Positions 1-6,281 of a stretch of 6,295 bases of DNA are shown piece after piece. The stretch covers positions 1 through 6,295 of the forward strand of contig USSL01000107.1 in NCBI GenBank assembly GCA_900557175.1, read 5' to 3'. The notes below the pieces were generated by a model. It was not told the origin of the DNA. It saw only the letters and a list, made by a program, of their open reading frames with translations, and searched no databases. The first letter of the stretch is position 1, and every line of letters begins with the position of its first letter. The DNA comes from an uncultured Eubacteriales bacterium (GTDB lineage Bacteria; Bacillota; Clostridia; Lachnospirales; Lachnospiraceae). Made by a program: the position numbers and the translations under genes.

Positions 1-62
1 GGTATTTTTTGTTTCTTATGGGGTGTAACAAAAAACTATATAATGTATTGGGGGGTTTACGT

Positions 63-74
63 GTATTATAATAC
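63..74. repeat. 12-bp perfect palindrome GTATTATAATAC, inside a spaced inverted repeat
   Basis: The sequence GTATTATAATAC equals its own reverse complement. It sits between a 7-bp inverted repeat, GTGTAAC at 23-29 and GTTACAC at 80-86. It contains TATAAT on both strands, but no -35-like hexamer lies at a usual distance on either side, so I do not call a promoter. It could be an operator for an unseen upstream gene, or chance in AT-rich DNA. Confidence 0.35.
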
Positions 75-134
75 CATGAGTTACACGAAAAGTGTTCACA
101 AAGATTAAAAAAATTGGCATGAGAAATTATACAA

Positions 135-174
135 TATGTGCAAGCAATTTTGGACAAAGGGAAAATTGCACATA
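135..174. repeat. Interrupted inverted repeat (13-bp stem with a 4-nt bulge)
   Basis: TATGTGC (135-141) pairs with GCACATA (168-174), and AATTTT (146-151) pairs with AAAATT (162-167). AAGC (142-145) is bulged out and the loop is 152-161. A second register, GCAATTTT (144-151) with AAAATTGC (162-169), is also perfect, because GCAA is duplicated at the bulge. No T-tract follows on either strand, so it is not a standard terminator. It lies upstream of the promoter and is not part of the ileS transcript. Confidence 0.5.
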
Positions 175-232
175 CAGTGGCCGGAAAATAGTCGGAAAAC
201 CCTTTCAAAACGCTATAAACATAAGGAAACGG

Positions 233-261
233 TTGACATGAGGGGCGATATATATTAAGAT
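233..261 (+). promoter_or_regulatory. Sigma-A type promoter of the T-box/ileS unit
   Basis: A consensus TTGACA -35 hexamer at 233-238 is followed by a 17-bp spacer and a TAAGAT -10 hexamer at 256-261, which matches TATAAT at 4 of 6 positions. The expected transcription start is about 268-270. That is just upstream of the 5' strand of the T-box basal helix (278), which independently supports the placement. Confidence 0.8.
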
Positions 262-372
262 AAAGTTTGATTAAGAAATACAAAAGCGATGATGAAGACA
301 GTAGCCGTCCGTCCAAAAGACACAGCGAGCCAAAGACAGTGAGAGTTTGGTACAAGTAGGCATTCGGTGAAT

Positions 373-375
373 ATC
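373..375 (+). promoter_or_regulatory. T-box specifier codon AUC (Ile)
   Basis: AUC sits on the 3' side of the stem I specifier loop, after GAAU and before ACUUCGGAG, the usual local setting of the specifier. It would pair with the GAU anticodon of tRNA-Ile. UAU (Tyr) one base upstream is possible in principle, but the downstream gene ileS settles the reading as Ile. Confidence 0.88.
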
Positions 376-466
376 ACTTCGGAGTTGTATGAGCGAACCC
401 GCAGCTGCGGCAGTAGTTTGTGCCGGATTTCTTCCGTTAAAGAGAACGCATATGTCAGTATGTTGT

Positions 467-510
467 AATAGGTGGTAACGAATCCGGTTATGATAAGCTT
501 TCGTCCTGTT
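467..510 (+). promoter_or_regulatory. T-box sequence and antiterminator
   Basis: The T-box core AATAGGTGGTAACG (467-480) contains UGGU (473-476), which would pair with the ACCA end of uncharged tRNA-Ile; U476 matches an A discriminator base. Helix A1 is AATAGG (467-472) with CCTGTT (505-510), including one G-U pair. The tRNA-binding bulge is 473-478 or 473-479. Helix A2 is CGAA (479-482) with TTCG (500-503), and the apical loop is 483-499. The sequence departs from the common AGGGUGGNACCGCG form, but the pairing partners change with it. Strand 500-510 is also needed by the terminator, so the two folds exclude each other. Confidence 0.85.
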
Positions 511-528
511 GCAGGGCGGAAGCTTTTT
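495..528 (+). terminator. Intrinsic terminator of the T-box leader
   Basis: A 14-bp stem pairs 495-508 with 512-525 (AAGCTTTCGTCCTG with CAGGGCGGAAGCTT, two G-U pairs) around a TTG loop, ending in a T run through 528. It should form when tRNA-Ile is charged, stopping transcription before ileS. The antiterminator uses part of its 5' arm (500-508). Confidence 0.92.
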
Positions 529-530
529 GA

Positions 531-544
531 TTTATAGGAAGTTC
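531..544 (+). repeat. Terminator-associated motif copy 1 (TTTATAGGAA-GTTC)
   Basis: TTTATAGGAAGTTC begins 2 nt after the T-tract of the T-box terminator. A near-identical copy with one extra A lies at the same distance after the final terminator (6249-6263). Here it lies in the untranslated stretch between leader terminator and ileS. Its function is unknown to me. Confidence 0.5.
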
Positions 545-567
545 ATTCTTAGATTTGCTAATTTTTG

Positions 568-574
568 AAGGAGG
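568..574 (+). promoter_or_regulatory. Ribosome binding site of ileS
   Basis: AAGGAGG is a near-ideal Shine-Dalgarno sequence, 7 nt before the ATG at 582. It decides the start. An in-frame TTG at 555 would add nine residues but lies upstream of this site and has no such site of its own. Confidence 0.92.
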
Positions 575-581
575 AAAAGAG

Positions 582-3500
582 ATGTACGAAAAGGTATCGA
601 CTAATCTGAATTTCGTAGACAGAGAGAAAAAGGTTGAAAAGTTTTGGAATGACAACCATATTTTTGAGAAAAGTATTGAAGCAAAGAAAAAAGGTCCTGA
701 GTTTGTATTTTATGACGGTCCGCCGACAGCCAACGGCAAGCCGCATATCGGCCATGTTTTAACTCGTGTTATTAAGGATATGATTCCGAGATATAAGACA
801 ATGAAGGGTTATATGGTTCCGCGTAAAGCCGGCTGGGACACACACGGGCTTCCGGTTGAGCTTGAGGTTGAGAAGATGCTCGGCCTTGACGGCAAGGAGC
901 AGATCGAGGAATACGGTCTTGAGCCGTTTATTGAGCACTGTAAGGAAAGTGTATGGAAATACAAAGGTATGTGGGAGGATTTCTCAGGGACTGTCGGTTT
1001 TTGGGCAGATATGGAGAAGCCTTATGTGACTTATCACAATGAGTTTATTGAGTCCGAATGGTGGGCATTAAAGCAGATTTGGGAGAAAGGCCTGCTCTAT
1101 AAAGGCTATAAGATTGTGCCTTATTGTCCGCGCTGCGGAACGCCGCTTTCAAGCCATGAGGTTGCACAGGGTTATAAGGATGTTAAAGAACGTTCAGCAA
1201 TCGCCCGCTTCAAAGTGAAAGGTGAGGACGCTTATATTTTAGCATGGACAACAACACCTTGGACATTGCCGTCAAACGTGGCGCTTTGTGTCAACCCTGA
1301 TGAAAATTACGTGAAAGTAAAACAGGGCGATTACACATATTATCTTGCAGAAGCACTTGCTCAGACAGTGCTCGGAGAAGATTTTGAGGTACTTGAGACA
1401 TATAAGGGCAAAGACCTTGAATATAAGGAATATGAGCCTTTATACAGCTTTACAGAGCTGAATAAAAAAGCTTACTATGTTGTATGCGATACTTACGTTA
1501 CATTGACAGACGGTACAGGTGTTGTTCATATTGCACCGGCTTTCGGTGAGGATGACTCCAATGTGGGAAGAAAGTACGACCTGCCGTTTTTACAGCTTGT
1601 TGACGGCAAAGGTGAGATGACTGCAGAAACGCCTTGGGCAGGGACCTTCTGCAAGAAGGCAGATCCGTTAGTCCTTGAAGATTTGGATAAGAGAGGTCTT
1701 TTATTCTCAGCGCCGAAGTTTGAGCACAGCTATCCGCACTGCTGGCGCTGTGATACGCCGCTGATTTATTATGCGCGTGAGTCATGGTTTATCAAAATGA
1801 CAGCCGTTAAAGAGGATCTGATCAGAAATAATAATACAATTAACTGGATCCCTGAGAGTATCGGTAAGGGACGTTTCGGCGACTGGCTTGAAAATGTTCA
1901 GGACTGGGGTATCAGCCGTAACCGTTACTGGGGGACACCGCTCAATATTTGGGAATGTGAGTGCGGTCATCAGCATGCCATCGGCAGCATTGAGGAGTTA
2001 AAGTCAATGTCCGATAACTGCCCGGATGATATCGAGCTTCACCGTCCGTATATTGACGCCGTGACGATTAAGTGTCCGCACTGCGGCAAGGAAATGCACA
2101 GAGTACCGGAGGTTATTGACTGCTGGTTTGACTCAGGTTCCATGCCATTTGCACAGCATCACTATCCTTTTGAAAATAAAGAGCTTTTTGAGAGCCAGTT
2201 CCCGGCAGACTTTATTTCAGAGGCTGTAGACCAGACAAGAGGATGGTTCTACTCACTGCTTGCAATTTCGACGCTTATTTTTAATAAAGCGCCTTATAAA
2301 AATGTTATTGTTTTAGGCCATGTTCAGGATGAAAACGGACAGAAGATGAGTAAGTCAAAGGGCAATGCGGTTGATCCGTTTGATGCACTTGAAAAATATG
2401 GTGCAGATGCAATCCGCTGGTATTTCTATGTCAACAGTGCACCGTGGCTTCCAAACCGTTTCCATGGTAAAGCTGTTGTTGAGGGACAGCGTAAATTTAT
2501 GGGTACATTGTGGAACACCTATGCGTTCTTTGTACTTTATGCAAATATTGATGATTTTGACGCGACAAAATATACTTTAGATTATGATCAGCTTCCGGTT
2601 ATGGATAAATGGCTGTTATCTAAGTTAAATTCTGTTGTGAAAGCGGTGGATGATAATCTTGGCAATTACAAGATTCCAGAGGCAGCGAGAGCCCTTCAGG
2701 AATTTGTCGATGACATGAGTAACTGGTATGTCAGAAGAAGCCGTGAGCGTTTCTGGGCAAACGGTATGCCGCAGGATAAGATTAATGCGTATATGACACT
2801 TTATACAGCGCTTGTGACAATTTCTAAGGCAGCAGCGCCGATGATTCCGTTTATGACAGAAGATATTTATCAGAATCTTGTGAGAAGCATTGATAAGAGC
2901 GCACCGGAAAGTATTCATCTTTGTGACTTCCCTGAAGTCAATGATGCATGGATTGACAAGAATCTTGAAGCAGATATGGATTTAGTGCTTCAGGTTGTTG
3001 TTCAGGGACGTGCCTGCAGAAATGCCGCAAATATTAAAAACAGACAGCCGATCGGACAGATGTACATTAAAGCAGGTTTTGAACTTCCAGAATTTTTCAA
3101 GGAAATCATTGCCGACGAGCTGAATGTGAAAAAGGTTGATTTTACAGATGATGTGAGTGCATTTACATCATACAGCTTCAAACCGCAGCTTCGCACAGTC
3201 GGTCCTAAGTATGGCAAAAAGCTTGGTCAGATTAAGAATTATCTGTCCAATGTGGACGGCAATAAGGCGATGAGCGAGTTAAAGGCAAATGGCCAGCTGA
3301 CATTTGATGCGGACGGCGAGCAGATCGTACTTCTTGAAGAAGACTTGCTGATCGACGCGGCGCAGACAGAAGGTTATGTATCAGATACAGACAGAGAGGT
3401 TACAGTTGTGCTTGATACAAATCTGACACCGGAATTAATTGAAGAAGGTTTTGTCAGAGAGCTTATTTCAAAAATTCAGACAATGAGAAAAGAAGCTGAT

Positions 3501-3695
3501 TTTGAGGTTATGGATCACATTAAAGTATCCATGTCCGGCAATGAAAAGCTTGAAATGATTGCAAAGGCCAATGAAAATATTTTAAAGGCCGAAGTTTTAG
3601 CCGAAGCTATTTTCTATGACTGTGCAGAAGGATATACAAAAGAGTGGCATATTAACGGTGAACAGGTGACACTTGGCGTAGAAAAACTTAGCTGA
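582..3695 (+). CDS. ileS: Isoleucine--tRNA ligase, type 2 (eukaryote-like) IleRS
   Basis: Cytoplasmic class I synthetase of 1037 aa that activates isoleucine with ATP and charges tRNA-Ile, editing misactivated valine. Visible motifs: HIGH at 55-58 (in NGKPHIGH) and KMSKS at 588-592 for ATP. The inserted editing (CP1) domain spans roughly 185-400, with WTTTPWTLPSN at 222-232 and GTGVVHIAPAFGEDD at 311-325. Cysteine pairs C182/C185 with C387/C390, and C459/C461 with C498/C501, look like the two zinc sites of the Thermus/eukaryotic class. The anticodon-binding helical domain starts near 670 and a C-terminal extension follows. Length near 1040, CWRCDTPLIYYARESWF, and no terminal Cys4 finger separate it from the roughly 930-aa E. 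coli type. Type 2 enzymes are generally less sensitive to mupirocin (family knowledge; not shown here). The ATG is chosen from AAGGAGG at 568-574. Expression is controlled by the Ile T-box; glgP follows after 19 bp. No frameshift or missing motif was seen. Confidence 0.98.
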   Translation: MYEKVSTNLNFVDREKKVEKFWNDNHIFEKSIEAKKKGPEFVFYDGPPTANGKPHIGHVLTRVIKDMIPRYKTMKGYMVPRKAGWDTHGLPVELEVEKMLGLDGKEQIEEYGLEPFIEHCKESVWKYKGMWEDFSGTVGFWADMEKPYVTYHNEFIESEWWALKQIWEKGLLYKGYKIVPYCPRCGTPLSSHEVAQGYKDVKERSAIARFKVKGEDAYILAWTTTPWTLPSNVALCVNPDENYVKVKQGDYTYYLAEALAQTVLGEDFEVLETYKGKDLEYKEYEPLYSFTELNKKAYYVVCDTYVTLTDGTGVVHIAPAFGEDDSNVGRKYDLPFLQLVDGKGEMTAETPWAGTFCKKADPLVLEDLDKRGLLFSAPKFEHSYPHCWRCDTPLIYYARESWFIKMTAVKEDLIRNNNTINWIPESIGKGRFGDWLENVQDWGISRNRYWGTPLNIWECECGHQHAIGSIEELKSMSDNCPDDIELHRPYIDAVTIKCPHCGKEMHRVPEVIDCWFDSGSMPFAQHHYPFENKELFESQFPADFISEAVDQTRGWFYSLLAISTLIFNKAPYKNVIVLGHVQDENGQKMSKSKGNAVDPFDALEKYGADAIRWYFYVNSAPWLPNRFHGKAVVEGQRKFMGTLWNTYAFFVLYANIDDFDATKYTLDYDQLPVMDKWLLSKLNSVVKAVDDNLGNYKIPEAARALQEFVDDMSNWYVRRSRERFWANGMPQDKINAYMTLYTALVTISKAAAPMIPFMTEDIYQNLVRSIDKSAPESIHLCDFPEVNDAWIDKNLEADMDLVLQVVVQGRACRNAANIKNRQPIGQMYIKAGFELPEFFKEIIADELNVKKVDFTDDVSAFTSYSFKPQLRTVGPKYGKKLGQIKNYLSNVDGNKAMSELKANGQLTFDADGEQIVLLEEDLLIDAAQTEGYVSDTDREVTVVLDTNLTPELIEEGFVRELISKIQTMRKEADFEVMDHIKVSMSGNEKLEMIAKANENILKAEVLAEAIFYDCAEGYTKEWHINGEQVTLGVEKLS

Positions 3696-3700
3696 TACGC

Positions 3701-3706
3701 AGGAGG
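3701..3706 (+). promoter_or_regulatory. Ribosome binding site of glgP
   Basis: AGGAGG (continuing as AGGAGGAG) lies in the 19-bp gap after the ileS stop, 8 nt before ATG 3715 and 11 nt before the adjacent ATG 3718. The spacing favours 3715. Its strength suggests that glgP is translated independently of ileS ribosomes even on a shared mRNA. Confidence 0.88.
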
Positions 3707-3714
3707 AGATTGGA

Positions 3715-6210
3715 ATGATGAAAAAGCAGGAAGCTGTGCCGGCAGAGGCAAAAAAAGCCTTTGATAAGGAGGCATTTAAAAAAGAGGTTGTATCCAATGT
3801 GAAACTTTTATTCAGAAAAACATTGGATGAAGCAAATCCGCAGGAGGTTTTTCAGGCTGTATCTCTTGCCGTAAAGGACGATGTAATCGACCGCTGGATT
3901 GCGACGCACAAAGAATATGAGAAGCAGGATGTAAAAACCGTATATTATCTTTCAATGGAATTTCTTATGGGGCGCGCCCTCGGAAATACGATGCTTAATC
4001 TCGGCAGTCATAAGGAGATGAAAGAAGCACTTGAAGAACTCGGTCTTGATCTTAATATTATTGAAGATGAAGAACCGGATGCAGCGCTTGGAAACGGCGG
4101 TCTCGGCCGCCTTGCAGCCTGCTTTATCGAGTCGCTTTCGACACTTGGTTATCCGGCATATGGCTGTGGTATCCGTTATAAATACGGTATGTTCAAGCAG
4201 AAAATCGAGAATGGCTATCAGGTTGAAGTGCCTGATAACTGGTTAAAATACGGGAATCCGTTTGAAATCCGCCGTCCTGAGTATGCTCAGATTGTTAAAT
4301 TCGGCGGGTATGTGCGTATTGAATGGGATAATGAGAAAAAACGCAACCGTTTTATTCAGGATGGCTATCAGGCAGTCCGTGCTGTGCCATATGATATGCC
4401 GGTTGTCGGTTACGGCAACAATGTTGTCAACTCCTTAAGAATATGGGATGCCGAGGCTGTGGATGAATTTAACTTAAGCTCTTTTGATAAAGGTGATTAC
4501 TTAAAGGCTGTCGAGCAGCAGAACCTTGCTAAAAATATTGTTGAAGTGCTTTATCCGAATGATAATCATTACAGCGGCAAAGAACTCCGGTTAAAACAGC
4601 AGTATTTCTTTGTATCTGCGAGCGTTCAGAGAGCGATTGCCAAGTATAAGGAAAATCATGATGATATACGCAAGCTTCACGAGAAAGTCTGCTTCCAGTT
4701 AAACGATACACACCCGACGGTCACAGTGCCTGAGCTGATGCGTATTTTAATGGATGAGGAAGGACTTGGCTGGGATGAAGCGTGGGAAGTGACGACAAAG
4801 TGCTGTGCGTATACAAATCATACAATTATGGCTGAAGCGCTTGAAAAATGGCCGGTTGACTTATTTATGCGTCTGCTTCCGCGTGTTTATCAGATTGTCG
4901 AGGAGATTAACAGAAGATTTCTTATTGATGTTGAAGAAAAATATCCGAACCAGTATGATAAAATCAGAAATATGGCAATCCTTTATGAAGGACAGGTCAG
5001 AATGGCAAATATGGCGATTGTTGCAGGCTTTTCTGTCAATGGTGTTGCAAGACTTCATACAGAAATTCTTAAAAACCGCGAGTTAAAGGATTTCTATGAA
5101 ATGATGCCGGAGAAGTTTAATAACAAGACAAACGGTATTACACAGAGAAGATTCCTTCTTCACGGCAATCCGCTGCTTGCAGACTGGGTGACAAAAAAAC
5201 TTGGCTCAGACGCATGGATTACAGATCTGCCTCAGCTTAAAGGCCTTGAAAAATATGCCGATGATTCTAAGGCACTCGATGAATTTATGCAGATTAAATA
5301 TGAGAATAAGGTGCGTCTTGCAAAATATATTAAAGAGCATAACGGTATTGATGTGAATCCGGACTCCATTTTTGATGTTCAGGTGAAACGTCTTCATGAA
5401 TACAAACGTCAGTTAATGAACATTCTTCATGTGATGTATCTGTATAATAAGATTAAAGAAAATCCGTCGATGGATTTCTATCCGACAACATTCATTTTCG
5501 GTGCAAAGGCGGCGGCAGGCTACAGACGTGCCAAGCTGACAATCAAGCTTATCAATTCTGTTGCCGATGTCATCAACAATGACGCTTCCATTAATGGAAA
5601 AATCAAGGTTGTATTTATTGAAAACTACAGAGTTTCAAATGCGGAAATTATTTTTGCGGCAAGTGATGTGTCCGAGCAGATTTCAACGGCAAGTAAAGAA
5701 GCTTCAGGTACAGGAAACATGAAGTTTATGTTAAACGGTGCCGTGACACTCGGAACAATGGACGGCGCCAACGTGGAAATCGTTGAGGAGGTCGGTGCTG
5801 ATAATGCGTTTATTTTCGGTATGAGTTCTGACGAGGTTATGGGCTATGAGGCTCACGGCGGTTATAATCCGAGAGATATTTACAACAGTGATGCGGACAT
5901 CAGAAAGGTACTTGAGCAGCTTGTGGACGGCACTTATGCCGGCGGTAACAAAGAGCTGTTTAAAGAGATTTATGTATCTCTCCTTGATGGTCTTGGCTAT
6001 GAAAAGGCCGATGTATACTTTACATTAAAAGATTTCCGCTCTTATGCCGATGCACACGGACGTGTCAATGAAGCTTACAAAAATAAAAAACAGTGGGCAA
6101 AGATGGCACTTCTTAATACAGCAAATACAGGCAAGTTTTCATCAGACAGAACAATCGAGGACTATGTCAGAGATATTTGGCATTTACAGAAAGTTAAAGT
6201 TGAGCTTTAA
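3715..6210 (+). CDS. glgP: Glycogen/starch/alpha-glucan phosphorylase (GT35 family)
   Basis: Cytoplasmic PLP-dependent enzyme of 831 aa that phosphorolyses terminal alpha-1,4-linked glucose of glycogen or maltodextrin to glucose-1-phosphate. The length fits bacterial GlgP (E. coli about 815 aa). Visible motifs: YYLSMEFLMGR at 77-87, GNGGLGRLAACF at 127-138, NDTHPT at 330-335, TNHT at 367-370, VKRLHEYKRQ at 557-566 (K558, R559 and K564 match the rabbit phosphate-contacting K568, R569 and K574), and the PLP signature EASGTGNMKFMLNGAVTLGT at 662-681 with K670 as the Schiff-base lysine and E662 matching rabbit E672. I see no counterpart of the eukaryotic N-terminal phosphorylation serine. Whether glycogen, starch or maltodextrin is the preferred substrate cannot be told. 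No other glycogen gene is in the window. It lies 19 bp after ileS with no terminator between, so it probably shares the T-box-controlled transcript. It ends at TAA just before a strong terminator. Confidence 0.97.
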   Translation: MMKKQEAVPAEAKKAFDKEAFKKEVVSNVKLLFRKTLDEANPQEVFQAVSLAVKDDVIDRWIATHKEYEKQDVKTVYYLSMEFLMGRALGNTMLNLGSHKEMKEALEELGLDLNIIEDEEPDAALGNGGLGRLAACFIESLSTLGYPAYGCGIRYKYGMFKQKIENGYQVEVPDNWLKYGNPFEIRRPEYAQIVKFGGYVRIEWDNEKKRNRFIQDGYQAVRAVPYDMPVVGYGNNVVNSLRIWDAEAVDEFNLSSFDKGDYLKAVEQQNLAKNIVEVLYPNDNHYSGKELRLKQQYFFVSASVQRAIAKYKENHDDIRKLHEKVCFQLNDTHPTVTVPELMRILMDEEGLGWDEAWEVTTKCCAYTNHTIMAEALEKWPVDLFMRLLPRVYQIVEEINRRFLIDVEEKYPNQYDKIRNMAILYEGQVRMANMAIVAGFSVNGVARLHTEILKNRELKDFYEMMPEKFNNKTNGITQRRFLLHGNPLLADWVTKKLGSDAWITDLPQLKGLEKYADDSKALDEFMQIKYENKVRLAKYIKEHNGIDVNPDSIFDVQVKRLHEYKRQLMNILHVMYLYNKIKENPSMDFYPTTFIFGAKAAAGYRRAKLTIKLINSVADVINNDASINGKIKVVFIENYRVSNAEIIFAASDVSEQISTASKEASGTGNMKFMLNGAVTLGTMDGANVEIVEEVGADNAFIFGMSSDEVMGYEAHGGYNPRDIYNSDADIRKVLEQLVDGTYAGGNKELFKEIYVSLLDGLGYEKADVYFTLKDFRSYADAHGRVNEAYKNKKQWAKMALLNTANTGKFSSDRTIEDYVRDIWHLQKVKVEL

Positions 6211-6215
6211 TACAG

Positions 6216-6246
6216 GGGCTGTCACCTTAGGGTGGCAGTCTTTTTT
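6216..6246 (+). terminator. Intrinsic terminator after glgP
   Basis: A stem of about 10 bp pairs GGCTGTCACC (6217-6226) with GGTGGCAGTC (6231-6240) around a TTAG loop, with two G-U pairs, and is followed directly by six T. It starts 6 nt after the glgP stop and ends the ileS-glgP unit. Confidence 0.93.
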
Positions 6247-6248
6247 AC

Positions 6249-6263
6249 TTTATAGGAAAGTTC
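6249..6263 (+). repeat. Terminator-associated motif copy 2 (TTTATAGGAA-A-GTTC)
   Basis: The same 10-mer TTTATAGGAA as at 531-540, followed by A and then GTTC, again starts 2 nt after a terminator T-tract. In this copy the AAAGTTC end also forms the 5' arm of the perfect hairpin at 6257-6280. Confidence 0.5.
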
Positions 6264-6281
6264 GATCTTTATCGAACTTTT
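6257..6281. repeat. Perfect 10-bp hairpin downstream of the main terminator
   Basis: AAAGTTCGAT (6257-6266) and ATCGAACTTT (6271-6280) are exact reverse complements around a CTTT loop; the 3' arm ends in four T (6278-6281). It could be a weak backup terminator or part of a bidirectional one serving a gene beyond the right edge. The GC-poor stem and short T run make stand-alone termination uncertain. Confidence 0.6.

Larger units (their letters stand above)
1..232. other. Non-coding AT-rich region upstream of the ileS promoter
   Basis: No credible gene was found in this stretch on either strand. The longest open frame noticed on the + strand is only 40 codons and has no ribosome binding site. 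The stretch is AT-rich and contains several symmetric elements listed separately: a 12-bp palindrome, a spaced 7-bp inverted repeat, a large interrupted inverted repeat, and a direct repeat CGGAAAA at 182-188 and 193-199. It is probably the intergenic space behind an upstream gene lying off the left edge, whose identity cannot be told. Confidence 0.6.
268..530 (+). promoter_or_regulatory. Isoleucine-specific T-box riboswitch leader of ileS
   Basis: This transcribed leader senses the charging state of tRNA-Ile and controls read-through into ileS. Visible parts in order: a basal stem I helix pairing 278-283 (ATACAA) with 385-390 (TTGTAT); a K-turn region at 284-293 opposite GGAG 381-384; a helix GAAG 294-297 with CTTC 377-380; a specifier loop with AGTAG (300-304) on its 5' side and AUC (373-375) on its 3' side, capped by CCG 305-307 with CGG 365-367; a distal bulge AGCGA (324-328); and an apical hairpin CCAAA/TTTGG (330-334/346-350). 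Stem II includes CCGC/GCGG at 399-402/407-410 and AGTAG 412-416. A small hairpin (449-462) is a candidate stem III. The antiterminator and terminator follow. Position before ileS, the AUC specifier and the UGGU anticipating discriminator A all agree on isoleucine. Pairings were found by eye, not by a covariance model. Confidence 0.93.

Noticed and set aside
39..44. TATAAT hexamers at 39-44 and 67-72 as additional promoters
   Set aside because: No acceptable -35 hexamer at 16-18 bp upstream, so these are better explained by AT-rich composition.
119..241. 40-codon ATG-started open frame upstream of the promoter
   Set aside because: No Shine-Dalgarno sequence before it, it overlaps the -35 of the ileS promoter, and its product resembles nothing I recognise; likely chance.
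372..374. UAU (Tyr) as the T-box specifier
   Set aside because: The next frame, AUC at 373-375, sits in the expected place and matches the downstream ileS gene.
531..544. Resemblance of TATAGGAAGTTC to half of the yeast FLP recombinase target
   Set aside because: The match is partial, there is no paired inverted arm with the correct core, and no recombinase gene is present; treated as coincidence.
555..581. TTG at 555 as an upstream start for ileS (nine extra residues)
   Set aside because: The AAGGAGG site at 568-574 lies downstream of it and is well spaced for ATG 582, and the IleRS N-terminus starts naturally there.
1498..1785. Antisense open frame of 95 codons inside ileS, and similar ones at 2625-2918 and 3002-3217
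   Set aside because: They are opposite-strand shadows of a strongly coding frame, with no recognisable product or regulatory signals.
3559..3587. Possible internal promoter for glgP (TTGCAA at 3559-3564)
   Set aside because: No convincing -10 hexamer at the right spacing; only an AT-rich stretch follows.
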